Assembly: GCA_021904315.1 (NCBI GenBank)
Contig: CM038914.1
Coordinates: 5,394,001-5,458,000 of the forward strand
Origin: Sphagnum magellanicum
Taxonomy: Eukaryota; Streptophyta; Sphagnopsida; Sphagnales; Sphagnaceae
Direction of reading: 5' to 3'
DNA: 64,000 bases
Translations under genes and position numbers: made by a program
The notes under the pieces: generated by a model
What the model saw: the letters and a program-made list of their open reading frames with translations, nothing else
Told to the model about the DNA's origin: nothing
Database searches by the model: none
Shown here: positions 45,544-59,375 of the stretch, piece by piece
How the letters are laid out: each line of letters begins with the position of its first letter
Position numbering within the stretch: the stretch's first letter is position 1

Positions 45544-48500
45544 ATGCCAAGGGAGTGCGAGAATGGTTGTGATATCTATGATCATGGACCGGGAACATAT
45601 AGAGCTGCCAAGCAGCAGCAGCAGCTGGCCCCACAGCAAGAACTCTCTCTAGGAGAACCGCAGCTGTCGCAGCCTGCATGGTCAGATCTGGATTGCTTGT
45701 TGCGAGATATGAGGGAAGAAGGCCTGGCGAAATGTTATGGCACAGCCGCCGCAGCAGCAGCATCAGAACCTGAACCTCCCTCCGATTTCAATGAGAATAT
45801 GAGCATTCGCTCTTCAAGCACAGATGCCGGGGAAGTCGATGAAGATTTGATGCCTGGCGCATGGGTCCTGCATGAGTCCCAGCCCATGAGTGTCGACATG
45901 ATGGCGATTCCGCCTTGTACAGCGAGTGCTGCATTGCAACAAGCTAGAAATTGCAATGGTTTATCAGCAACTGTGCTTTCGCGAAGCAGCAGCTCGATGT
46001 ATGAGGAACTAAATTCCATGAGCAGCGAGAAGAAACAACAGATGTGTATCTCCTGCACGGAGTCCCCTAGTGCAACTTCCGGCTCGACATCCAGTATAAG
46101 AAGTGCAGACGTCTGCTGCTGCATGAGCCACAACAACGCAAATACTTGCAGCAGATCTAGCGGCTCTGGGCATGAGTCGACTGCGGCAGCGGCAGCAGCG
46201 GCAGAAACATCGGGAATCTCCCTGGACACTAACATGCGGGCCATGCTGAGGAAAGTCATGGTGAACGAATGGACACTCAACCAAGCCATCGAGAGTTGTG
46301 GAGGAGGCACCAAGGGCATGAAAGAGCTCATGAGACGAATAATGTTCTGGGTCCAGGAGACGTATGTGGAGTCGCCGGAGGCGAGCGCTATTATGCAGGG
46401 ATTGGAGAAGCTTTGCATGATCAAGACGCGCACTGCAGGATCGATGGACACACCATATGAGAAAGATCATCGTTCCTGCTGTATCAGCAGCTATAGTCGA
46501 GCTGCAGACCGACTCGGGAAAGGGCTGCCGGCTCAGTTCCATCAAGACTTGCTGCAGTACCAGCAGTACTACGGATGGCAGCAACAACGTGGTGATCATC
46601 GTGCTGCTGCACCTCTCGCTAGTACTCCTGCAGCATTTAGCTCATTTACTTTTGCGGATGCGTTAGACGCTGCAGCAGTCACGAACAGCGTGTTCGCCTA
46701 CACTCCCGCAGCTGCAGCTCTTCACGTTGGGTCGAGAGTGGTGACGACAACCAAGGATGCAGCAGCAGCAGCGAGTGCACGAGCAGCACATGCCACCGCG
46801 AGAGCGGCTTGCAAGAGAAGGATGGCACGACAGAGGGGGCAGAATGCTGGCCCCATGCAACTGCACCCTGCCGCACAACATCAGGCGACCCACAATGCGA
46901 TGCCGGGGCTATCTCCTCCGGGACCTGCTCCAGTTTGCAGCCCGCGTACAGGCTCTTCATGGCCTAGTGTTCCCGCAATGCCTCATGGGACTGCAGCAAA
47001 GACGCGGACGCCTCCCGCGGATATCCCTGTAGTCGTCAAAAGACAGCAGCAGGTCGGCACTGCAACCATCCAGCTCATCCTAAACCCTCATCATCAGCTC
47101 AGTTCTCTGCACTAGAGTTTCCAGGACTTGTGGCTTTTGGATATTACCACATACTTGTGTCTTCAGCTTATCATGAGAAATCCTCAATTTTCTAACTGAC
47201 AATTCATTTCTAAGAGTCCTTCATATCAACCTTTGAAGCTGTTGAAAAGACTTATATACACAGTTGTGCAAAAGCTAAACGAGTTTTGCTTTTGACCCAT
47301 TTCCCACTTTCAGAATTCCTGGAATTCTGTACTTGTTGGGGACAAACTTGTGACAGTCTTGGTTGTCAAGAAGTGGGGTTGTCCTTCTGAAGATTGTCTG
47401 GGGTGCAACTATGAACCATAGTTGTAATTCGGTGAAGACTGCATTGACCATAAATGCTGTAGTAGCTAGGTATAATGCCAAGGAGTAACTAATGTGGAGC
47501 TTGTAAAAGTCTGAGACCTGTTGACACAGTGACCTCAAATTGTGATGTACAGGTGCCTGAGAGTACAGATACACTGTTTTTTCTTCTACAAAAAGAGTTA
47601 AGACCCAGTGATGTGAGCAATTTGGGCCGCATTGTGTTACCCAAGGTCAGTGCTTGTTGTCACCAACTTTTATGCTCACATGTGACTGCACATCTGGACC
47701 CTGTAAGCCTTTGAGGTGTCCAGATGCTTTACCATGTGCTCATATACACCTTGGTGCAGAAGGAAGCTGAAACCCATTTGCCATGGGTGGCCATGAGAGA
47801 AGGGCTGTCCATAGGGATGGAGGATTTTGACACTGGAAAGATGTGGACATTCCGGTACAGGTAATAAATCTTGATCATCTCTGTGCCAAATTGACATGTA
47901 TGACATTTAATTTCTGTTCTGGATTTTTTTAATCCACAAACTGATGCTCATTGGAGTTGCTATAATCCTTGAGATACATAGCTTATATGAACTGGTTTAT
48001 GCACAGGTTTTGGCCCAACAACAAGAGTCGCATGTACCTGCTAGAGAATATTGGTAAGCTTTATGGCATCATTGGAAACAAATTGCTTACAACCTGAAAG
48101 AGTGGATCACTTTCATGAATCTTACTGAGCTTGGATTATGCACTGGGTTGAATCTCCTAGGATTCTGGTTCTTGGTTCATTGGGCTCCTGAAGGTGGATG
48201 GGCCAACTAATAGATGGACCTTGTCATGATGCACAGGTGGGTTTGTGAAGATGCATTATCTGCAAGAAGGAGACTTGCTCATCCTGTACAGAAATACACG
48301 AGGCAACTATGTGATGAGCCCTTACCCTAACCCTGTCATTCTGAGTTCAAAACAAAAAACTGTCCTTGGAAGACCTCTCAGTCCAACTAGTCTAAAATGG
48401 TGTTAATTGTGTATGATATATTCCAAGTTCATCAAATCACAATTGTACAATCTTGTCTGCACTTGAGCTTGGAGGAGGAAGTGCTGCTTTCCTCCAGGCT

Positions 48501-49244
48501 ACATTTAGCTTGGTTTTAGCCTCCCTTCTATTTGATTCTTACATATTGAAGGAAACATTGAGCAAGATTTGATAACTATAGGTACATTTGATGATGTCAC
48601 TGGGATTGGGTAGCTCTGAAATTGGGAGAAGCAGGCAGAACTCTGAGAAAGTTTCCTGTTATTAAAAGTATTATCAGTGGATGCTAACTTGTTTATCAGG
48701 CACAGAGTGATGACCAATTTGTGGGGAAAAAACCATATGTGCCAAAGCCTACAAGGATGACAACGGAAACTCTTATTTATGATTCTCACTGCAGGTAGCT
48801 CGTGGGAAGAAGAATCTGCATCGGACTAGGAATCAAGCTAACTGCACAGGGCAAGCTGCAGCCAATAACTCCAGTGCTACTTGCTTGTTAGACAACCCCA
48901 TTGAAGAGGAGGCTGCAGAATCACCCCGGAAAAAAGGCAGAGTAATGCCAAGTGGCACATCTAGTACACCAGATATGCAATCTGCCAATCTCAGGGTTGA
49001 GAAGGCAAGCGATGTCAACTCTGAGGAGAATTTGTCAATAGAACTCAATAAGCATGTGATGGAAAACTCAAGCTTGGCAAATGGCGTAAAAGAGGTTTTC
49101 CATCATCTGGACCAGCCACTGGAGCGACTTCCAAGCCTAACCCTGACTGATATGTCCATTGCTGATATTCTGTTTGACATTGACACAGAACCAGAAGCAA
49201 CCCTTGATCCTGACCCCAAGTGCAGCAATGAAAAACAAAACTAG
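45544..49244 (+). CDS. ABI3: ABI3/VP1-like B3-domain transcription factor
   Basis: ABI3/VP1 proteins act in the nucleus with ABA signalling to switch on seed-maturation or desiccation genes. Proposed exons: 45544-47052, 47553-47645, 47760-47860, 48007-48053, 48237-48310 and 48795-49244, giving about 757 residues (Arabidopsis ABI3 is 720). All junctions are GT..AG and keep frame; the first donor (CAG/GTCGGC) is the least certain. Domains: Gln- and Ala-rich N-terminus; B1 at residues 231-276 (LNQAIESCGGGTKGMKEL, MFWVQ); B2 at 420-436 (CKRRMARQRGQ); B3 at about 510-620 (LGRIVLPKKEAETHLP, RFWPNNKSRMYLLEN). B1, B2 and B3 together mark ABI3 rather than FUS3 or LEC2. The tail has SPRKKGRV, a possible nuclear signal, and an acidic end. 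No break was found. Expression is not shown by sequence. Confidence 0.9.
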
Positions 49245-50011
49245 AGTCTCACAACAATTAGTACCCAGACATGAGTATATGCTCAGTTCCATGATCAGGG
49301 TTGAGATATTTATATCTGAGCTGAGCATTTTGAATGACTAGTAAGTTCACTTAGCCCCATATCTTCTCCTTATTGAAGTCTGAGAACTCATATTCCCATG
49401 TGAGGAGTGATTAGAGTGGGGTAGTGAGCAGTTTGCAATGATAATACAACGATAAATTTTTTGGTGTGCATACGGATGTAGATGCTGTATTTTCAGTTGG
49501 ATATTTTGTATGGAATCGTATATTACAGTTTTTAAAAATTGACTTGGTAAAATGTGCTATGTTTTTTAATTTTTGCTTCTCAATATTTTGCACTGCATTT
49601 TGACTTGAGCATTCTACAATGCTTTGCACATTATGTAGTGAGGTTGAGGAAGGTTTAAATTGAGAGATGTAGAGGATAAATATTTGTGCCAAAAGTTTGT
49701 TTTGATGTACATGCAATTGAGAGTGGAAAATGGGGATAGAAAAGTTGCAACAAAGTTTGCTCACTAGTTTGTTGAAGTTCAATATCACAAGTAAAGAACA
49801 AGATCAAGCTTTGGAGAGAGGTTGAACAATTCAATGGAAGTGTCAATCAACAAGAAGGGTCCATGCAAAAGAATGTAAAGAAATGCCATCTTGGTCACCT
49901 TACAAAAACTTTATCCTAACTTTACAATCTAAGAGACAAATCAAGCAAGAGAAAGATGCAAACAACCAAGATGGACAAAAACATCCAAAGTCGAACGCAA
50001 TACCTATTCCA
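49245..50011. other. 3' flank of the ABI3-like gene
   Basis: AT-rich sequence with the presumed 3' untranslated region and polyadenylation signals, none decisive. No further gene is seen before the MITE. Confidence 0.45.
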
Positions 50012-50013
50012 TA

Positions 50014-50209
50014 GTACCTTGGCCACTTCAACAAATATTTGTCAAATAATTAATTAATTTTGAGGATTCCATTTTCACAATGGATATATTTTCAAATGTT
50101 CCATCCCATTCTTTATTTTATTCAGAAAAAAAAAATTCTCAATTTTTTTTTTTTGAAAATTTCAACATTTCGAAAACTAATATAATTAGTGTTGAACTAA
50201 CCCAAGTAC
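50014..50209. mobile_element. MITE copy 1 (TA-flanked, 196 bp)
   Basis: It starts GTACCTTGGCCACTTCAACA and ends TGTTGAACTAACCCAAGTAC, imperfect inverted termini of about 20 bp. TA flanks it on both sides (50012-50013 and 50210-50211). It contains AATTAATTAATT near the left end. A second copy at 61774 confirms a mobile family. It has no coding capacity. Confidence 0.7.
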
Positions 50210-50211
50210 TA

Positions 50212-53200
50212 CAATATACAAATTGGTTTCAAAGACTTTTATGTGCACTCATGTGCATTTTTTGCAAATCAAGTTAAAAGTGCTCACTCAAGTGAGTCCT
50301 TATAAGGAATGGATAATTTAATCAAAATGATGTGGTCAAATATGATGGTTATTCAAGGAGAATATTTTTATATTCATTATTTACATGTCAACATAAAAAT
50401 TATTTCTACTTTTATGACCCAAAAGGTTGTTACATTAAATTATTATGTCATGTTGTATTTTTAAAAATTCCCATAAATATGTCATGATTTGAAAAAAATT
50501 GAAAACGTTCAAAGAGTTCATTATGTAACAAAAACATGTGTTATACTACATTAAAAATGCTTTTGGTTTAAAATATTCAATAGATTCAATTCAAAAAAAA
50601 AATTGATAATTCAAGTTCAGCCAAAAAATGCAACATCTTTTAATTTTTGACAAGTGAAACAATGATAAAATGAAGCACTTGTTACATAGGGATTCGCTCT
50701 TTATTAAGAAAACACACCCATCCAAAATGGCAATCATTAAAAAAGTTGATACAAACTTTGATGTTCTTCATTATTTGCAACCTACTTTAGAAACTAGGAG
50801 TTGCAAGTTCTTATGAGAAATTAATTAAAAATAACTTGTGGACTTGGTAATTTACATCAAAGGGAAAATTCAAGTCAAATTACATTTCAAAAACCCAACA
50901 AGATATAACTATAAAACATTTGGAGCAACATGTTTTAGTCCTAAATGAATATCCCACATTCCAAGATGAACTTGTCACAACATTACAAAAATGAGAGGTG
51001 TTAGATAACGCTATCTACCTTTATAGTTCAAAAAAATTTACCAATGTTGACAAATTGGCATGAACAAAGTCACAACATGGCTTTTTAAATGGCATACTTA
51101 ATGGAAGCTTCTTGCAAGCCTTGTGGTAAAAAATGACCAAACCAAGATAGATCTTGTTCCAACAACAATAAAAAGGACATAGGAAGTCAAAGGCTCAAAA
51201 CACATTTTGATTTTAAGGTTGGAAGAGAAAAGACATTTATTATGATAATATTTTCAATTTCATATAGATACGTACTTCCTAGATAGATTGTATTCACAAA
51301 TATTACCCACCCATGTTTACCACCTTTAAATGAAAGGCAAAAAATGCATTAGCCCAAGTTGGGATCAAATACATATTGTTTAATATCACTAGTCAACACT
51401 AGAAACAATAAAGTAATTTATTCACAACATCTTGCTTCCCTATTTGCGTAATCAAGTCCAACAATTCAATTTACAAGAAAGTCATAAACTAGACTTATGA
51501 TTGATTGTTGGAGCATTCATAAAAGTAAGGAGTTTCTTGACTAGACCAATCAAGAGCATTCAAACATCCTCAAGTCACAAATTTGTCATTACTAATTGTA
51601 TTAATAAACTACAACCTAAAAATTATTATTATATAATTTGAGTACCTTGGAAACATCATTTCAAGCTCAATTTCAACACATGAACTATAGATCTTATCAA
51701 ACAAAAAGTCCAAGATGGACAAACCACAAATTGATTTCAAATCTTGAACAAACTTAAACCTCAAATTTTTAGTTGGCCCCATTTTGCTTGGACACAAGTG
51801 CAAGGGATGCATAAGAGATGGTAGTCAAAGGTTGGGCAAAAGTTTGAATTACAAAAGAATTCACATAAGACTTTCAAGTTTCAACTATGGAAGCTAATGC
51901 ACTGACCCTTCATTTCACACTTTCCAAAAATTGAAAGCAACAACAATGTTGAAGACAATGATACAAATCCTTGATAAAACCATTTTGACAATAATGGAGC
52001 ATTATTTTCACCCTAGTTGTACGAAAAGTGGAGCTACAAACACAAGTATTGTTAAATCAACATTAATTGAATGCATAAAAGCTTCAAGTAATAGCAAAGA
52101 AGATTAAGAAATCTTAAATGATTAGCAAACTAATTTAAGGCAAAAGAAATTGATTTGAAATGAGTAAATAAAATTAATAGACAAACTCTCCATGCATATT
52201 TAAAGGTGAGTTTTTTCATGTTGCACAAACCATGTACTCCTTTCATAATGAAGGTTTTCACTTCAATTGTGATATCTCACAATGAAGAACTAATTTCAAA
52301 TCTAATCCTTGATCTATTTTATGAAAGAGAATAAAAGATCATTTGAAAGAACTTGTGAGATCTCTATATTTTCCCATTGTACATATACATTTTCAAATAA
52401 CATGATGTACCAAAATCTTATGTAATACCAATACATTTTGATTAATTCATCGCCTTGGTGTATTTCTCAATTCCTATAAATTGTGAAGGAGGAGAAACCA
52501 TGGGGATCTTGGTCAATTTTTTTCAAAAAAAGAACACATTGTTTATAATGCCAAAAGTGGTGTACATTAATGGCATGCAAATATAACTATGAATAATGGT
52601 GACCACACTTGAACAAGTGTAATAAAATGTAGTCAAGTTTGCACAACATCAACTTACCATTGAAAAAACAATGATGGAATCCAAGTTAGGTGATGAAGTT
52701 GATGATGATAAAGAGAATAGCTCTGACAAATATGATGAGGAGAATCAACAATGGGAAATATCAAAGATCTCATATGACATTATAAGCCAACAAGATGTGG
52801 GCACTTTGAATGAAAAGGTTATATGTAAGCATTTAAAGCCAATTCATCTCATAGGTTGCCACCAAGGTTCATGATTACAAAGCCCCTTTGCTTATCCTCA
52901 TGTAAGTCTGATGAATACCCCATCATTAAGGATTGTTGCTAAGGAAGTTGAAATAATATTTTTCATGACCTAATGATAATTGTGCATGGATTATTACATG
53001 CATAATAACAAAAACTAGTTGTAGAATGGGAAGATACCATCAATTTTTTCTTACAAATAGGTGTTAGTGCATAGCTAAATAGTTCACCATTCTTTGTAGA
53101 ACCACCCATTTGATTAGCCTATGGATTTTTAATTTAAACACACAAGCTATGGTTACATGATATTGTTCACATTGGTACATATAATTCTTGACCAAGATTT

Positions 53201-55591
53201 TTTAACACCCTTGGACATGGAAACCTTTAAAAAATGGCTTTTCAATGCACAAGATGTTGTTGAAAACTTGAATGCAGCATTTGGTTAAGCCCTCCTCAAA
53301 ATGATTCTCCACTCCATCAACCCCTAAGCTTAGATCATAAAGCATTATTTCCTTCTCCAAACCCACCTCAAAATCCTTTTGCAAAAAAACCCTCAAACTT
53401 TAATCATTGTGAAAAAGAAGAAAAGTAAGGAATACAATAGAAAATTTAGGAATCACTAAAAACTAGCCCATAAAATTACAATGGCCTTTATGATATAATT
53501 TGAATAATACAAGTTGTGATAACTAACAACCCAAGTTAATCTTGTAAATATCTATTGCTATCAATTTGAATTTTTTTCTCACAACTTTGTCATGGCATGT
53601 TCATTTGCATGATCATAATTTATACATAGATTTCAACTAATGTATAAGTTTTATAATAGGGTTGGTCCGATATATATGATGATCCTTAATATCAATAACA
53701 ATATCAACAATATTATTAAAAACTTGATTAGCTTAGTATTTTTCCAAATTGGTATTGGCCCAATATTAATATACCATTAATATGTGTTTTGCAAAAATCT
53801 AATAACAATGACCAACCAAAATGTAAGGTTTAAATCAATGTTGGGTGGTATTCTAAATGCCACCTAAGCTTAGCATGGTCTTTACAAGGGTTTATGGATC
53901 CAAACCAATGAGCCATCAAAAATTAATAACCATGGGTGAAATATGGCTCCCTTTTCACAAACAAGGGGAAACCCAACCACATCCATAATATTGTGAAAAT
54001 ATTTATAAATAAAAGATGGGCCATGGTGTAGAAGATTGATTGTTCTTGTGTTTCAATTGCTAGAATAATCAAAGAGTCATAATTAGGTTCATTCACAATT
54101 AGGGTTCCAAAAATGAACATTTAACTTTTATAGGATTGTAAAGTTCAACTTTATATTTTTGTTCTAATTAGATGATAATAATTGCATTAGATTATTGTAT
54201 GTCAGTAAATAAAATCATTTCTTGTTAAGTTAATAAAAATATTTTAAAATAATTTGAATATTATGTAAATGTCTTTTAACTAAATATATCAATTGTCTTA
54301 GCTATATTTTTGTTTTAAAATAATTAAAAAGAATGTATAAAATTATGCAATTAGTTTCAAGCTTTTTGTACAAGAAAAACATGTTTCCTTCTATGAAAAT
54401 ACATGTTCATTAGGTGAACTTGATGAAACAACAATTCATATCAAAATTTCAAAAGCATGAAATTTTTAACCAAAAGTCTCCACAAGAAAGGATTTTTTTC
54501 TTTTTACCATTTGGCCAATTGTTTATATTCATTAAGCTCAAAAATTTTAGCTCTTGGTGCAAGTCACATGTGCAAGAAATAATCATGCAAAAAAAAAAAA
54601 GTTTGTTTATTTATAAAAATCCATTTGGACATTTTATACATTTTTACTTATGAACCAAAAAATTGATGCACAAATTTATGTACGCATGTGAAAATCACCA
54701 CCACCACATCAATTATTTTATCTTGGATTATTCAATTTTTCTTATCCAAATTTATTTCATTTAAATGTTATTAGTAGAATGTAACCTTAGAAAAGTTATG
54801 GAGTCCTTATTCTTTTTTTGAAACCCCAACCATGAATGAACCCAACTAATCAATAATAATAAATGTAATAATGCCCCAACATTATATGTGCACATAGTTG
54901 TTATTGCATGTAATACAAAAATACTACCTATTTCTTCTTTTCCTTGTCTACGTTTGGCATAATTTATCTTTTTCTCAAAAAAGATGGATGATACCCATAC
55001 ACACTTTGGGCCCATGTTATGCAATTTGGGTTCCTAATGGGCACTAGGTGTACAAAAGTGCTCATTAAAAAATAGCATTATGTATTCTTAAATATATGTG
55101 TTTTTTTTTAAGTGTCTTAATAGTTCTTAAAATCTGAATTGGAAATAATATGGTTGTAATGTGTAAATTGTATGTGATTGAAATCCAAGTTTTTTTATTC
55201 AACCTCTTAGACTTGGACTCTAATCCAGGTGCTTAATGGAGGTCACCATTGAACTCTTAATTCACTACCAACAATTTTTAAAAAGATCCTTCAAAACCCA
55301 CACTACCAAGGTTGACAACAAATATAAAACCACCCAACACTAATTTAAATGCTAAAACGCATACCAATCTTGAGGGGTTTTGTGTAGCCATCTCCATTGG
55401 CATCAATCTTTGCTTCACACACTTGCATGATTTTTGTGTCTTGATGTTGAAAGTTGAGAGCAATGACAACCTTTCAACTAGGGTATGACATTTTTTGTTT
55501 TGTAACATCCTCTTCCAACTAATTTCAATGCACTAACCATTTTGGAAATGAATGTGGGTTACTTTCTTGCTTATGTATGTGTGTGATCATT
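50212..55591. other. AT-rich DNA, no gene seen
   Basis: 5.4 kb without a recognisable domain. An acidic open frame at 52671-52874 and a minus-strand frame at 54761-55024 have no motif I can name. Long A and T runs are frequent. Confidence 0.5.
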
Positions 55592-56030
55592 AGCAATAAG
55601 ACAAATGTGCTTTCATTTGGTTCTCAATTTGCATTTGCAATGATTATTCTAACATGTTTATTAGTTTTTTCAGCATTTGCAATAAAGCAAATGTGCTTTC
55701 ATTTGGTTTTCAATTTGCATTTGCAATGATTATTTTAACATGCTTATCGTTTTTTCAACAATTCCAATAAGACAAATGTGTTTTCATTTAGTTCTCAATT
55801 TGCATTTGCAATGATTATTCTAACATGCTTATCAATTTTTTTGACATTTGCAATAAGGCAAATGTGCTTTCATTTGGTTCTCAATTTGCATTTGCAATGA
55901 TTATTCTAACATGTTTATCATTTTTTCAACAATTCCAATAAGACAAATGTGCTTTCATTTGGTTTTCAATTTGCATTTGCAATGATTATTCTAACATGCT
56001 TATCGATCTTTTCAACATTTCAATGGCTAC
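55592..56030. repeat. Tandem array of 86-bp units in a 171-bp dimer pattern
   Basis: AAATGTGCTTTCATTTGG-like blocks begin at 55603, 55689, 55774, 55860 and 55945, spacings 86, 85, 86 and 85. Units 3 and 5 share ACAATTCCAATAAGAC before the block, while units 2 and 4 share CATTTGCAATAA(A/G)GC. The alternation makes a 171-bp higher-order unit. Divergence is low. Confidence 0.88.
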
Positions 56031-59000
56031 AATCTACAATTTGACCTTCGTAATGTACTTGTGTTGGTCATTCATAGCATGTATTGCATGGCATTTAGAA
56101 ATTTTGCATTAACAAGGTATTGAATCAATACCAAAGTTCACTTTATATACCTACTAGTATAACACTAATCAAATTTATATTGCACCATTGCACCATGAAA
56201 TTGCAAACCATGGGTTATTGATATCAAAAGGATATATAACTTTGAAGAAAACCATACTACCAATACTCTTCTAACAAGTTAATATGTCAAAAAGTTGACA
56301 TCAAACCAACATTGAATTATAGTCTAATGGTTTGAGTGTTTAGCTTTCAATATGACCTCTCTAAAAACACGTTTGATCTCAATTTGTGACTCAAGATTTC
56401 AAAGCAAAACAAGAAAAGAAAGTTGATAGTGATTTGTACTCAATAAATCACATCCTCACCAACTTTTTTATCTTTGCCACCAAATCCATCACACTTTCCC
56501 AAAATTAGGTAGTTCCCAAAACAAAAATTCAACACCCATAGGCAAATAATTTCCTTAACTTTTGGCACTTTGGAAAAATGAAAAATGAAAAATTGACATT
56601 TAAAAAATAATGTAATTACCACCGAACTTGAAAAGGTACTACTAGGATAGTTAAGTGCATTCACACTTGGTGTTAAGGACTCTAGTGTTGAGTCTATTAA
56701 CACCATAGTAGTCATTTAAGACATAAACTTACTTATCATGAAGATTTTATGTTAAACTAACATTCACTTAACAATAAACTATTGCCCATTTAACATTGGG
56801 TGCCACCTAGGATGCCTGCCACCTAGATTTTCATTTAACATTGATTTAACATCAAGTGTGAATGCACCATTCGATGCACATGAAGGGTTGTGAAAAGGTG
56901 CTATGAAGATAGTTTGATGCACATCAAAGGCTATGGAATCTTGTGTTCATTCCATGTCTTTTTGTCTAGAGAATATTTTGAACAAGAAAAGTAGTCTATA
57001 GTGTTGCCTAACTTTTCAATTCTCTTATATTGGGCGATAATCCATAAGACAATGTAACCAATTTTGACAATAAAAAAATATGAAACTAAAAAAATCTAGC
57101 ATCCTTCTATATTTTTTGCTACTTAACTTGGGCTATGCACTACCATTGATGATGAAATGACAAAAAAGAAATAAGGGTTAACATTTGAATTGTATTTTTA
57201 TTTTCAAATATACATAGGATTCAAATTGTACAAAAAAAAAAGAGACTACCCAATTATCATCCAAGGGGAGATTTAATCAGCCACCCTTGTTTTTAATTCA
57301 TTGAAATTTTGGAAGCAATTAGGGTGGATAAACATTAAATCAGCTAAGCAAGTGGGGATTAAATCCTTGAATTAGGTATTTAAGGGAGAAGTTTTTATTG
57401 AAAACTAGTTTTATTTGATTTTTTAAAAACATGTTAATATCTTGAAATAATTTCAACATATTCAAATGAAATAACACATATTTACATTTGTATGAAATTG
57501 AAAAGACAAAGATTTTTATAAAAAATCGAAAGGACACAAAGATTCCAAAAGACACTGAAAATAATAAAGATATTTCTTTCCCTTTCGATACCTTAGGATC
57601 TATAAGGACATTTTGAAACATTACAACTTGTAAAATGTTTTTTTTTTTAAATTCCAGTTTGAAATTGTCTTTTTGTACGACCTACAACTATAGCCCATCT
57701 CACTTAAACCAACTCCGATGAAATCATCATCAATGGAATATAACTTAGGATAGAATCTGGCAAAAAATTTAATTATATTTTTTCGAAATTTGACAACTGA
57801 AAAACTCAAAATACACTAATTTTTTGCCAATTTGAAATAAAATAAAATAAGATCCTCATTTGGAAAAATGTCACTGAAAATATGAACACAGGATTGACAC
57901 GGGATTGAGGTAAGAAAAGCAACTTTGAGCTGCTGCAATCCAGAGAATATAAGTCTTGGTGGCAAGTTCCAAACCTTCTTTGTCTCTTTTTTTCCCCACA
58001 CAAATGGACAAGTCCATTGCAAAGAAAGCCCAGTACACCACAATCCTGGGAGGAAATCTGCCTCGGCCAGTTCCAAACTTTTTTCTTTCATTTCAGCACA
58101 GGCTTGATAGGGTGCCAGAATGAACCATGACCTAGACCATGGACTTCAGCCATTGGTAGGGGTCAACTGGAAGCTCATACCTATTCTTCTCTTGTAGTAG
58201 CCACACATACTTGCTTACCGAGAATTTGTTGTTGTCAACTAAAATTGAATAAGAAACTAAGGTACTCTAATATATATTATTTTTTCTTGAAATTTTTGTG
58301 ATCTTTGAAAAAACTACATAGATGATGAATTGCTTTTTATTGTTTGGAAAGGTACCAATGACCCTGCTAGAGTGATCCAGCACCCACAAACACAACACCA
58401 TGGATGGATGGTGCACAGACAGCACACCCTTTTTTCATTGGGTTCTTGTTCCCCAGCTAACCTCCCCATAAATGAGGGGTCTAAAATTGGGGTTCATCCA
58501 ATTGGATGGCCTCAAAAACAGAAAATGAGGGTGGTGCATTCATGGGTGCTACGTCCAGTTTAGCTAACATGGTTTTGGCGATCCCACTGGTCACAACAAC
58601 CATGTCAGCTTTTGTCCCTCCCCCAATAGCCAAGGCAACCTTCCTCAACACCCAGAAGTGTTTTCTTTGGCAAACTTTTGCCAAATTTCAAACTTAAAAA
58701 TATGATTTCCACCTATATACAAAGGATTTTTCATGAAAATAATTAGCCCAAATTGACCAGATTTCAAAGGAAAAAAAAAAAAATCCAAATTGCTAGATTT
58801 TTACGATAAGTTCCAGGAGGGAGCCACGGTGCAAGGCTATGGGGGGAGGGACAGCAGCTGCCACGGCTATTGATACCAGCACATCAATGAGTGATCACCA
58901 AAACATAGCTGCCCGTGGCTATTGGGGCCAGCGGATCAATGAGTATGGTTGCCCGATCACACAAGCCCAATGACCAAATGACTGGATCTATTAATAGGAA

Positions 59001-59100
59001 CACTGAAAGTAGTCAGGAAATTCCCAGCTTGCTATTTCCATTGCAGTTTCTTGCTCCTCCCTATTCCTCCTAGGTGCTAACCTTTTTCCTCCAACAGCCA
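56031..59100. other. AT-rich DNA, no gene seen
   Basis: Short frames only. Two overlapping frames near 58481-58697 on opposite strands have no motif. Composition becomes less AT-rich after about 57900. Confidence 0.5.
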
Positions 59101-59135
59101 CCAAGTCCTATTTGGTGATAGTGGAGGAGGGACCC

Positions 59136-59375
59136 ATGGAAATACCTGATTTTAAACAAAAAAGAAAGGAACTGAAGGACACACAATTGCCGGGCCTTTG
59201 CTCCTCTCCTCCTAGACTATTGCAATCTGCTTCAAATGTGGTGGGCCAAGTATGTAAAGACAATTTGCTCCAAGAGGACACAAGTAAAATAATGTGGTTC
59301 TGCACAGAATTCGATAAAAACAAACAATCCAAGGGTATGGAATGCACTGCAAACTCTACACCTAATTGTAAGTAA
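59136..59375 (+). CDS. Possible first exon of an unknown gene
   Basis: From ATG 59136 an open frame of about 80 codons (MEIPDFKQKRKELKDTQLPG) has protein-like composition, unlike the AT-rich surroundings. Near its end is TTGTAAGTAA, a good splice-donor match at about 59366. No following exon or domain was recognised. It may be a real small gene start, a captured exon or chance. Confidence 0.25.
   Translation: MEIPDFKQKRKELKDTQLPGLCSSPPRLLQSASNVVGQVCKDNLLQEDTSKIMWFCTEFDKNKQSKGMECTANSTPNCK

Noticed and set aside
45735-46599. Two long minus-strand frames (238 and 196 codons)
   Set aside because: They are shadows of the Ala/Ser-rich first exon of the ABI3-like gene, with no domain of their own.
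52671-52874. Acidic 67-codon frame
   Set aside because: A faint likeness to a gypsy gag-pol linker was considered but is too weak, with no neighbouring retroelement domains.
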